From Trichomonas vaginalis G3 (taxonomy: Eukaryota; Parabasalia; Trichomonadida; Trichomonadidae): 64,000 nucleotides of DNA. The stretch lies in contig NC_067207.1 of assembly GCF_026262505.1 (NCBI RefSeq), positions 4,038,252-4,102,251 of the forward strand, in the 5' to 3' direction. Shown here piece after piece: positions 9,398 to 19,200 of the stretch. The notes under the pieces are model-generated. The model made no database searches, had not been told where the DNA came from, and saw only the letters and a program-made list of their open reading frames with translations. Position numbers and translations under genes: made by a program. Each line of letters begins with the position of its first letter. The first letter of the stretch is position 1.

Positions 9398-10346
9398 TGT
9401 TGCATGCTAAGTTCGGTCAACGATAGAAATTGAGTGGAAATTAATCGTCGAGGAAGTACGATTATGTAAAGTAAAAAATGTTGTGGGATTTTTAATATTA
9501 TATATTATTTTATAATAAAAATTTTTTGAGTCATTTTAAGAAGCACATATAATTTTTTGAATTTAAAAATTAAAGTAGTGTCAAACGAATTTATCACCTA
9601 ATTTAATACTCAGATTTCTTAAAATTAATGAAAAAAAGGTTTTCTGAGAACTTTTGAGAATGGTTTTCAAATTCCATTATTGAAAATATATAGGTATTGT
9701 ATGAAATTCAAACTCTATATTTATTAAAATTCTAAATTTTTAATAAAATAACTTTTCAGAGGAATATGATTTTGAATGGTTGATTCATAAGTATAAAAAT
9801 GTCTACGATTTTAAGGAGGGAATTGTTCCTTATGAGGTATACATCATAACTATATACCTCATAAGGAACAATTCCCTCTTGATAGCTGGGAAACTTTCTC
9901 TGAATAACTTATCATTTGGAGAAAGTTTCCCAGCTATCTATTAGAAACTAAAGGCTGTGAGGCACTAATATATAATCAGTGCCTCATAGCCATTAGTTTC
10001 TTATTAAAAACGAGAAAACTTGTTCGAAATGATAAAACAATTTCGAACAAGTTTTCTCATTTTAAGGAGGGAATTGTTCCTTATGAGGTATACATCATAA
10101 CTATATACCTCATAAGGAACAATTCCCTCTTGATATCCTGGATATTTTTGAATATATTTTTTTAATTAAAGTTCTCAAAAGTATTATCAAAAGTGATTTT
10201 TTAAAAATATCTCCAATTAATTAACTAATTAAAAGTATTATATTTTTAAAATTAAATAGTTTTTCAATTTTTTTGAAGGAATTGAGATACTTCCCACGAC
10301 AATAAAATTGAGAGGTTTACATTATGACTGATCTTAGCATGCAACA
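9398..10346. mobile_element. Small non-autonomous element (14-base TIRs) carrying a hairpin array
   Basis: A 949-base stretch bounded by perfect inverted repeats TGTTGCATGCTAAG (9398-9411) and CTTAGCATGCAACA (10333-10346). Weaker symmetry runs inward for about 30 more bases (GTCG.GGAAGTA on both sides). The 4-base TTAT lies at 9394-9397 and again at 10347-10350 and could be the target duplication. There is no coding potential. The interior is very AT-rich except for the five hairpins at 9816-10129. The TGT...ACA ends recall the IS481-like element at 38507, but the rest of the ends differ. Superfamily not assigned. Confidence 0.6.
9816..10129. repeat. Array of five consecutive hairpins, period about 63 bases
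   Basis: Five head-to-tail inverted repeats. H1 has arms 9816-9840 and 9854-9878 (25 perfect pairs, 13-base loop). H2 has arms 9881-9900 and 9919-9938 (20 perfect pairs, 18-base loop). H3 has arms 9941-9966 and 9978-10003 (26 positions, two mismatches and one G-T pair). H4 has arms 10012-10030 and 10040-10058 (19 perfect pairs, extendable by four after one mismatch). H5 has arms 10067-10091 and 10105-10129 and is identical to H1. Arm sequences of H1, H2, H3 and H4 are unrelated to each other. The arms are clearly richer in GC than the flanks. Almost no sequence lies between hairpins (2-8 bases). Confidence 0.9.
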
Positions 10347-10518
10347 TTATATTTTATTAAAATGTAACTTTTAATAGTAAGTGAATAAAATAAATCAGGA
10401 ATTGGGAAAGAAATAAGGTTAATTAAAAATAATGAAAATTGCAAGTTTAAGGTTAGTGAAAAGTGACAATGGGCGAGTTTGTCCCCCACTCATAAAATTT
10501 ATTAAATTCCGGTTATAA

Positions 10519-12897
10519 AATATCAAATTACCTGATGAATACAATGATTTAAAAGTAGATATGTAATAAACAGAAATTCATCAAAAGTGACAGCTCTCAA
10601 TTTTTTGACATTTGTAAATTCTAAATTGAATGAGAAAAATGAAATAATACTAAGCATAATACAATATTCTAGATTTAATTATAATTAGGAAAAAGTTAGT
10701 TTTGAGAGTACTTTTCATAGGCATATAGAATGAAATCTTCTGAAAAATAATATCACATAAACTCATATTATTTTCTAATATATAACTATTTTATATAAAA
10801 ATCAAATTCAATGATCTTAAAAGCGAAGGATAAACCTCAAAATTTACGAATATAATGAGTGGGAATATAATGCTTATCTATCATAAAACCATATGAAATA
10901 TCAATTTTTGCTTTACGCCTAATTTTTGACGACAATTAGCAAAAAATGTTAAATGTTAACACTCAGTCCATTTGAATATGAAAAATAAAATTGACTTTGA
11001 TTAAATGTTTTTATTTATCATGCAATTCTTCTTGCGACCAAAGATTTGAATAAAATTTCAAAAAATAAGATAGCTTAAAAAATAATATACGGTAGTGTTT
11101 ACTAATAGATGAATAGTATATAAATTCTATTAAAATGGATTTGATCCAAAAAAATATATAAAATTTGATCATAAATAAAATTGTTTTAAATTACTTCTTA
11201 ATTTAAATTATAACAATTATTTTTGGTTTTATATTTTTTGGATCAAATCCATTTTAATAGAATTTATATACTATTCATCTATTAGTAAACACTACCGTAT
11301 ATTATTTTTTAAGCTATCTTATTTTTTGAAATTTTATTCAAATCTTTGGTCGCAAGAAGAATTGCATGATAAATAAAAACATTTAATCAAAGTCAATTTT
11401 ATTTTTCATATTCAAATGGACTGAGTGTTAACATTTAACATTTTTTGCTAATTGTCGTCAAAAATTAGGCGTAAAGCAAAAATTGATATTTCATATGGTT
11501 TTATGATAGATAAGCATTATATTCCCACTCATTATATTCGTAAATTTTGAGGTTTATCCTTCGCTTTTAAGATCATTGAATTTGATTTTTATATAAAATA
11601 GTTATATATTAGAAAATAATATGAGTTTATGTGATATTATTTTTCAGAAGATTTCATTCTATATGCCTATAAAAAGTACTCTCAAAACTAACTTTTTCCT
11701 AATTATAATTAAATCTAGAATATTGTATTATGCTTAGTATTATTTCATTTTTCTCATTCAATTTAGAATTTACAAATGTCAAAAAATTGAGAGCTGTCAC
11801 TTTTGATGAATTTCTGTTTATTATAGTCTTGCAAAACTATTCATATCCGATGCCCATCAATATGAAAATCACTCAACAAATCAACTTGATTTCATAATAA
11901 AAAGTGATGAATTTTTCTCAATTTCAATTGATGATTCTTATCTCTTGACTTTTTGCAACCAATGCAAGATAGATTTACAAAATAAACTAAGAGATATACC
12001 AGAAAAGCCAATTCTTGTAATACCACCGTATTATAATCATGTTTTAGCCCGTGTTTTAACGAGAAATTTTCTCAATGATAAATTTCAAGAAATTAGATAT
12101 TTAAATAATTTCCAACTTACAGAAGAACCACTAAATATGATAGTAATGATCCCAAATGAACCAGAATTCATGAAGAGTGCAATAAATATTTTCAAAATCG
12201 CACCAAATGCTACTAGAAATATATTTATTTTCCCAAGATATGGTATCCTTTGCGAAAGGGAAGTTCAAAAATCAAAAATGGAATCGTCTATTACCATTAC
12301 TGAGTTATATTTCGATTTAATTCCATTGGAATCATATCATTACATTATTCCTACGATGAATTTCTTTAGGAGAGTCTTTTTAGAAGAAGAATACGAACCT
12401 CTGACGTCAATTGCAAGAGGAATAACAAAAATAGAAATGCTTGCAGGAATATTTCCTCAAATTATATCAGTTGGATCGATATCTCCTAAAATACAGAATC
12501 TTTTACAAGAGAATAGAGCTAAAATAGGCTTATCAGCATTCAATGTTACTCCAACTTATTCCAAATTGATTTTAATTGATCGTATGACTGATATTCTTAC
12601 TCCTCTTCTTACAGAGTTCACTTATGGAGCAGTTCTTGATGGTTTTGTCGATTCAACTGCAGGAATTTTTGAACTTCCTGATTCTATTCCTTACAAAGAC
12701 AGAGAAATCATATTAAGTGATGCAGATGAAGTCTTTAAAGAGACTAGAACGCAGGCATTACCAAAAGCAGCCGTAATTCTCCAAGAAAAAATCACAGATA
12801 TTGCAAAAACGAAAGAAGGTCTTCAACCAGGCATGGACACCTCCTCGTTCAAGAAACAAGCCCTTAAAGCTGACCATCTTGCTAAAATTAACAAGCA
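10519..12897 (+). pseudogene. VPS33: VPS33-like SM protein, interrupted and 3'-truncated
   Basis: A Sec1/Munc18-family protein of the VPS33 branch, which in other eukaryotes is the SNARE-binding subunit of the HOPS/CORVET tethers at endosomes and lysosomes. The hallmark LILIDRMTDILTPLLTEFTYG is at 12568-12630. FIFPRYGILCEREV and YFDLIPLESYHYIIP also match the family pattern. The coding frame enters from the left as KLPDEYNDLKVDM (up to 10563), is split by the foldback element, and resumes at 11824 (SLAKLFISDAHQYEN). No ATG is found at the 5' end because an in-frame stop sits at 10516-10518. Family-like sequence stops near 12897 (ALKADHLAKINKH). After that the frame reads the antisense of another gene, so roughly the last third of the protein is lost. 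Confidence 0.8.
10566..11821. mobile_element. Long-TIR foldback element, TA target duplication, inside VPS33
   Basis: A 1256-base element made almost entirely of two inverted arms of 588 bases (10566-11153 and 11234-11821) around an 80-base loop. The arms look about 99% identical (one visible difference is at the CATAGGCATATAG / CTATATGCCTATAA site), so the element is young or recently gene-converted. It starts ATAAACAG and ends CTGTTTAT. TA lies on both sides (10564-10565 and 11822-11823). Removing the element plus one TA joins the two flanks in frame (GTAGATATG TA TAGTCTTGC), which supports a TA duplication as in Tc1/mariner-type elements. No transposase is present. Confidence 0.8.
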
Positions 12898-13467
12898 TAG
12901 TTTGTCTTCACTTTCAATTTTGAGTACTTTTGATTTTAGAATTTTTTCACAAAATTCAAAACCATTTTTGGCAAAATTTGAAATAATGTCATCATCATTG
13001 AAACTGCATAAATGTGACGAAATGTATATAATACATTCATTTATTGTTATTGAATCCTTTCCTAAAACTGAAATTTCATATTTTTGAAAAACGTTTTCAT
13101 TTGTAACGGATTTGTCTGATTTAACAAATTCATTATATAATTTCATGAGTAGTTGATTTCCGAAGCATTTGCCAATTTCACATATGTCATGATAATGGGA
13201 CTCATCTGCATCAAATTCAAGTTTGCCTGTTTTGATGAAGATTGAGAGAATATCGATTGTATCTTGGCATATAATATCAAGATGTATTTCGAATGATGTG
13301 ATTGATCTATTAAGAAAATACTTTGCTTCGATTACATCTGAAAAACAAATTGCTGAAGTCTTTTTTGTTTCTATGACTCTATCATTAATATTGATACGGA
13401 ATGTACCACATTCTGCAATAGAATATGCACGCTTTAATTCATCACATACTATTGATATGCGTACCAT
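12888..13467 (-). pseudogene. BTB-like N-terminal domain protein, 3'-truncated
   Basis: A minus-strand frame with an ATG at 13467. It encodes about 190 residues that resemble the BTB-like N-terminal part found in large trichomonad gene families: a short beta-rich start (GTFRININDRVIET), a helix-rich core with FIKTGKLEFDADE, and a BACK-like tail (ISSHLCSFNDDDIISNFAKN). The match to BTB is by pattern only. The frame stays open to 12823, but past about 12890 it is the antisense of the VPS33 remnant. The true gene is therefore cut there, tail to tail with VPS33. Family members usually continue into ankyrin or other repeats, which are absent. Confidence 0.5.
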
Positions 13468-14099
13468 GTTTAATTTAAAATTAGATTTGCCATCATTTTT
13501 AGTCCATAATTGAATTCAATGTTCAAATGTGAATATTGCTATATTAGCATATAAATAAGAATATTATATGTTCTTAAGAGTGAACTTACACCTTTCTGAA
13601 GCATTCCTGAATTTCTTATTGGAAATTTTATTTTCTAAATCATTCTTGGTGTTTTTACACAGCTTTTAATAGTTTACCAGAAAGTAGAAAAAAGATTGAG
13701 ACTGGATATCCATATGTACCATATAATTATTTAGATACCACATATTTATGTGTTTATCATTATTTTATCAGTCTCTTTCTGACTGAATATATTTATATAT
13801 ATCAAGTATAAGTGAATTTACAGTTAAAGCGAGGAATACTGAAGGGTGCTATTAGCTAATATTACATTAATTTTGAATGCATATTTTCCACTTTGTATTA
13901 GATTTTAGAGACACAGATATAGTCAGAACACTTTTATATAGGAAAGTGATAGTATACGCTATTAAGAATCAGAGTCATAATTGCTTTGGAGAAGAAGTGA
14001 AATGACTTGGTAAACTCGAACTTAAGTTAAAAATTAAATAGTAGAATTAATGATCTAAAATACAAAAATATACATTTAATTAAACACAAAGAAAGTAAA
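13468..14099. other. Intergenic, nothing recognised
   Basis: 632 bases of AT-rich spacer between two genes. No ORF with an ATG start, repeat or RNA gene was recognised. Confidence 0.6.
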
Positions 14100-14996
14100 T
14101 TACTGGTTTTGGTTGATTGGGGGTTTGATTCTTCTTCGCATTGTGCTAGAAGCAACAGATCTTGCTTCTCCACGAGATCCTCCATAAACAGAACCTGCTG
14201 GAAATGAAACTTGCATCACAGATTTGGCGTTTGGAGATTTAGGACCGCGAGAAAGAGGTGGATTTCTTGAACCAGCTGGAAGTAAAGAAGCAGGCGTTTT
14301 CTGTATGATTCTAATTGTTGGTTCTCCCCAGCTTCCGCCTTCCAATGAAGCAGCTCTTTCCGTTGTAATGATTTTAACTGATTTAGCCCTTTCTTTCTTT
14401 TCTTCTCTTTCAGCTTCCTCTTCTTCATCTGGAACTTCGTCGTATTCTATTTCATTTGGTTCTTCTTGCTTCTCTTTATGATCTTCCTTCCAAGCTTTTT
14501 CGATTTCAAGTTGTTTAAGTCTGCGCTTTTCTTCTTCCTCATTTTGTAGTCTTAAATCTTCTGCAGCTTGTTTTTGCTTTTCTGCTTGCTCTCTTTCAGA
14601 TTCTAATCTAATTCTTTCTTCTTTAACTGTATCATTCCATTGAAGGAGTTCTTTTACAATCATAAAATCATGCTTAAATTGTAATTTACGATATGATCCT
14701 CTGTTTGTAAAAGTTATATCTTGATCTTTTTGCTCAATTCTCATAATATCTTTTGTGAGTTTAATTTCTGGATGTTTTTTAAAGAAATCTTGAACCATTC
14801 TATTGCATATTGCAAATGGTACTGTATCTTCAACTGTTATCGTAGTTTGGAGACGTTTTTTGTTGAATTTGTAAGCTGCTTTTGCGATTTCGCTAACATA
14901 AAAAGCTTCAAGATGATTTTTGGCACCAGAACGGTCAACGTATTTCTTTAATTGTAAGTGTGGATTCTGTGAGCCTGATAAATCTTGATTTGACAT
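14100..14996 (-). CDS. Coiled-coil protein, basic C-terminus, unknown
   Basis: A 298-residue protein, taking the ATG at 14996 (MSNQDLSGSQNP); the frame is open for 20 more codons upstream but that stretch looks like leader sequence. Residues 20-130 form a compact region with YVSEIAKAAYKFNKKRL and QDFFKKHPEIKLTKDIM. Residues 135-230 are a long charged coiled coil (EQAEKQKQAAEDLRLQNEEE). The tail is Ser/Pro/Arg-rich and ends in MRRRIKPPINQNQ, likely disordered and basic. I do not recognise the family. The repeated Gly-Gly-Ser and PLSRGPKSP patches suggest a cytoskeletal or phosphorylated scaffold, but this is a guess. The neighbouring gene uS4 is divergent. Confidence 0.7.
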   Translation of the reverse strand: MSNQDLSGSQNPHLQLKKYVDRSGAKNHLEAFYVSEIAKAAYKFNKKRLQTTITVEDTVPFAICNRMVQDFFKKHPEIKLTKDIMRIEQKDQDITFTNRGSYRKLQFKHDFMIVKELLQWNDTVKEERIRLESEREQAEKQKQAAEDLRLQNEEEEKRRLKQLEIEKAWKEDHKEKQEEPNEIEYDEVPDEEEEAEREEKKERAKSVKIITTERAASLEGGSWGEPTIRIIQKTPASLLPAGSRNPPLSRGPKSPNAKSVMQVSFPAGSVYGGSRGEARSVASSTMRRRIKPPINQNQ

Positions 14997-15476
14997 CAAA
15001 TTTTGCTGAAAAAGACGATATAAACGTTTCAAAATTTTGTTGAAAAAAAAATACATACTTGAAAAGTGACAATAAAAAAGTACTAAATCCTCCCCATCGA
15101 AATATATGCTCCTGGCATTTATATGCTATCAGAAAGAATAATTGAACAACTGAAGAAAAGGTTCTCTAAGTTAAATGACAATTTCAAGGCTGATTGAAAT
15201 CGATGTCCATCGAATTAAATATGATTGTTAAATTAAAGTTGTGCAGTTAAACAATGATAATATGTGCCATCTACTTTTGTTTGGTTATGCTCTTTTCCTA
15301 TATATTTTCTTTTTCAATGATTTTCCAAAATTTATGTAAAATGATTGACTTAGAAGAAAAATTCTTTTGCAAATTTCGTCTTTATAACCAAATGAATTAG
15401 GGCAGCAGTGTAGTTGTTGAGCCAAAAATTTGAAGGGATTTGTAAAGTTGGCTTTGGTTCGATCCTTTGTCTGGTA
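14997..15476. other. Divergent promoter region
   Basis: 480 bases between the divergent coiled-coil gene and uS4. A GTCACTTTT motif on the minus strand (plus-strand AAAAGTGAC near 15061) lies about 65 bases upstream of the coiled-coil ATG and could be an initiator. No other element seen. Confidence 0.4.
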
Positions 15477-16034
15477 ATGTCGAGCCGTAACTTCTCTCGT
15501 ACATTCAAGAAGCCAATGCGTCCATACGAAAAGGAGCGCATGCATAAGGAGCTTCAGGTCGTCGGTGAATATGGCCTTAAGAACAAGCGTGAAATCTGGC
15601 GTGTTTCATATACACTTTCCAAGATCCGCCACGCCGCTCGTGAACTCCTTACACTTCCAGAAAACGATTCAAAGCGTATCTTCGAAGGCGCAGCTCTTCT
15701 CCGCCGTCTTACAAAGCTCGGTGTTCTTGATGAGTCCAAGCAAAAGCTCGATTATGTCCTTTCTCTCACAGTCAATGATCTTATGGATCGCCGTCTCCAA
15801 ACACAAGTTCACAAGCGCGCTCTTGCTAACTCTGTTCATCATGCTCGTACACTTGTTTCCCACCGCCACATCTCTGTTGAGAACCAACTCGTCAACCAAC
15901 CAGCTTTCCTTGTCTGGAAGGAATCCGAGAAGAACATCAAGTACGCCGATACATCTGTCATGACCACAGAGAAGCTCGGCCGTAAGAAACGTATGCGGGC
16001 TCATGCACAGACCAAGAAGGCTGATGAAGAGTAA
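15477..16034 (+). CDS. RPS9: Ribosomal protein uS4 (eukaryotic S9)
   Basis: A 185-residue small-subunit ribosomal protein uS4 (eukaryotic S9), which binds 18S rRNA early in assembly and shapes the mRNA entry side. The whole length matches: SSRNFSRTFKKPMRPYEKER at the start, LLTLPENDSKRIFEGAALLR, then the S4 RNA-binding part LDYVLSLTVNDLMDRRLQTQ and SHRHISVENQLVNQPAF, and a basic tail (KLGRKKRMRAHAQTKKADEE). I chose the ATG at 15477, which gives the standard N-terminus; 21 upstream codons are open but look non-coding. The stop is followed by the TAAATAAAG polyadenylation signal typical of trichomonads. Codons are strongly C-ending, as expected for a highly expressed gene. Confidence 0.97.
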   Translation: MSSRNFSRTFKKPMRPYEKERMHKELQVVGEYGLKNKREIWRVSYTLSKIRHAARELLTLPENDSKRIFEGAALLRRLTKLGVLDESKQKLDYVLSLTVNDLMDRRLQTQVHKRALANSVHHARTLVSHRHISVENQLVNQPAFLVWKESEKNIKYADTSVMTTEKLGRKKRMRAHAQTKKADEE

Positions 16035-16290
16035 ATAAAGAACTGCTTTTATAGATTATCACTATTTTTACGAAATTTTTTTCAATATTCTGTAAAAATT
16101 TTGTTTTTATGAAGATTTTCATTTTTATTTTTATTGTACATTATCAAATGCATGCTTTTTAAAATGAAATGTAAATTTGTCAGTATTCAAAGCTTTACAA
16201 ATTTCAATTTTGATAACAATTTTCAATGATTTTTGATTTTATATTGTCAAAAATCCGATTTTTTGACAATTGTTTGCCTTTGAGTGAGGG

Positions 16291-19200
16291 ATGTCAAGTA
16301 TTGGGGTTCATTCTCGGCAATTATTGATTATTAACCCATATGACATCCCAAGACTCGATGACTACAAGTTTTGGAAGACTACACGCCGAGAATTAACAAG
16401 GGATCTTGAAGAAGCTCTTGTCGAATTATCCGAAAATGATTTGAAAAAAGTATTTAACGAGTGGATGGGCGCTCTCAATCTCAAGCTACAGAGTAGTGTT
16501 AAAAACATTCAAATGGCATCATTACTTACTATATCAATTTTATTTTATTTTCGAAAGATGGCAGAAGATATATCAATTTATTTCAAAAGGATAGAAAATC
16601 TACTAGAAAGTGATGATTTTGAAGTTTGCCGTGCAGCAGGCAAAACATTGCGTTGGTTTGCGGAAGATTACGAAGACAACCAAGTATTCCTTCAAGAAAC
16701 ACTCGAACTTGCCAATGGATGGCTAAAATCTAATAATCGAAGTGAAAAATTATTTAATGCCTTTGAAATCATTTACGAAGTCGGAAGATTCCAACCTTCG
16801 AATGTTTTAACAATATTTGCACGTCATTTTGATGTCATTATTCCATGTGTCTCCTCTCCACTACCTGATTTACGAAAAGTTGCAACGAAAACAATTATTT
16901 CGCACTTAAAACAAATTTCATTAGATGTTGGTGACTCATTTGCAGGAACAATATATTTTGATTGCATCTGTGCTCTCAAGAATCCAAAAATACTTTCAAT
17001 TTACAACTTTTTCAGAATTATCAAAAATATCTACAAAGTTTTTCCATCAGTTGTTGATGCGGCAATGGTTGTAGGTCTAGCAATCAACAGCCTCTCTCAA
17101 CCTGACATAGCAACTGTTCGTTGCGCAGTTTCTTTTATCAAAGCAATTTCTCAAAAAAATCCAACGCTTTTGAACCAATCTCATGGTGACAAGATAACAG
17201 CGATATTCCAATCAAGAATACACAAACCTACAGTTGAAAAAGAGATTTTTCAGTTAATTAAAATTATAATTCAATGTTTACCAACAAATATCATTCCGCA
17301 CATAGTTCTTGTTAATTCATTATTAATTATTATTGATAACAAGCAAATGGTTCAATTCCATCAAGCCGCTTATGAAATTTTAGAAATAATTATCTTGAAA
17401 AATCCGAAAAACACATTTAGTATTGATTTATTTTATGGAAAAGAGCCGAATTTCGGTCTTCTCAAAGTCATTGCTTTATTTGGTGATGATGCCGAGAAGA
17501 TGACACCATTCTTAATTGACTGGTTTAACAAAGGATTCACTATTGGAGCATCAAACAAATCAATTTTGATTTCATTGACGATTTTGAAATATTTAAGAAA
17601 ATATATTCCGATGTCTGACGATTATTTGTTTGATGAAATTGAAAGATACATGAATATAACTGACCAAGAGATCAAACTACTTGTTGCTGATGCTTTGAGA
17701 TCTCTTTCATGTAAGAAAGCAATTTGTAGTTTAGTTAATATGGCTCTTTACGATTCATTTAAGAATGTTAGGAAATATTCTTTGAGTTTATTAACAACTG
17801 AACATGTTTGTTCACATATTAACTTAGTTATGCAATTAATTATGGATCGTTCAGCACAAATAAGGAATACAGGAATAGAAATATTATCTAAAGCATCTGA
17901 TTCATCACCTGCATTGATAATATTACCTTTAATTACTCAATTAAATACATTGATTTTGATTTGCATTGCTCCTCAATCACCAAAAATCAATGCAAAACTT
18001 TGTTCGACTTTGTCTGTTGTCGCGAAGAATTTTAAAGATAAAATTCCTTCAATTTTTCCTTCAACAATTTGGTGTTGTGTTCATTTGTTGAGAGATGAAA
18101 AAGATATTCCTAAATTTATTGAAAATTTCGGTCAAAAAGCGATGCCGAAGTCATCAACCTTGAATTTTTTGGATTTGAATCAAGTTTATCATTATGATCC
18201 TTTGAACACTTCAACAACAGATTTATGGGCATCAAACAAAAGATCAAAAGCAACTTCTTTGTTAATAAGAAAAAGATGGGATGAACAAAGAGATATTTAC
18301 TTGTTTGACACGCTTGGGGAATTGTCTGATTATATTCCTCCATATATAATGCAAGTTATCCCTGCTTTCATTGATGTTTTAGATCCGAAAAAGTCCAAAA
18401 AAGTTTTGATTTCATGTGTCAAAAATTTACAAAAAATTGTTGTCACTTTTTTAAATTATGGATCATTTAGATTAATGTTTCCAGAAGTTTTACCGAGATT
18501 AGTGAACTTGTTGATGAATATTCATTCAAAGGATCTTTCAGAGATTATTTTGAGATTGATAGGAACATTAGGAGTTCCAAACAAAGAAGATTTCAAATTA
18601 ATTTCAGAAAATGTTTCGATATCAAGTCAAATCGAGAAATTTTCAATTGAATTCGCCCATCAATACTTGCTTGATCTTATATTGAAGATCTTTGATAAGC
18701 CGTCTGCTGTTTTAATGTCATCTATTGTAGCTTTTGCACAAAAAGAAACGAAATTAGTTTTGAAACATTTAGAAAAAATTTTAACTTTGTTTGTAGAAAG
18801 TTTTTCTGTTTTAGAAAATGTTGATTCTATATTTTTCCAATTAGATACAGTTTGTTATTTCTGCGGAGAAGAAATCATTCCTTATTTAGATTTAATAATT
18901 AATTTATTAAATGAAAACATGAAAAATCCATTTTGTGTTCACATTTGTTATACTTTATCTTACAAATTAAGATCTTCTTTTAACAGTTATGCAAAGATTT
19001 TGTATCTATCTGCTTTGAAGCAAATTAAGACGAAAGAAAGACTATTATTCAAACAACTGTTGAAGTTTTGCGTCAGTTCTATTTTGTATCAAAACATGAA
19101 CCAACAAATCTTTATTGAAAAAATAGAAGAGAGGATATTCAATGAAAAACTTGACTTGAGATTCATGTCAATTATTTATAAGAGTTTCATTAGACTTATT

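Noticed and set aside
9816-10129. CRISPR array
   Set aside because: The units are inverted repeats of different sequence, not direct repeats with spacers, and the genome is eukaryotic.
14224-14481. 85-codon plus-strand frame over the coiled-coil gene
   Set aside because: Antisense of a low-complexity Glu/Lys-rich coding region; typical shadow frame.
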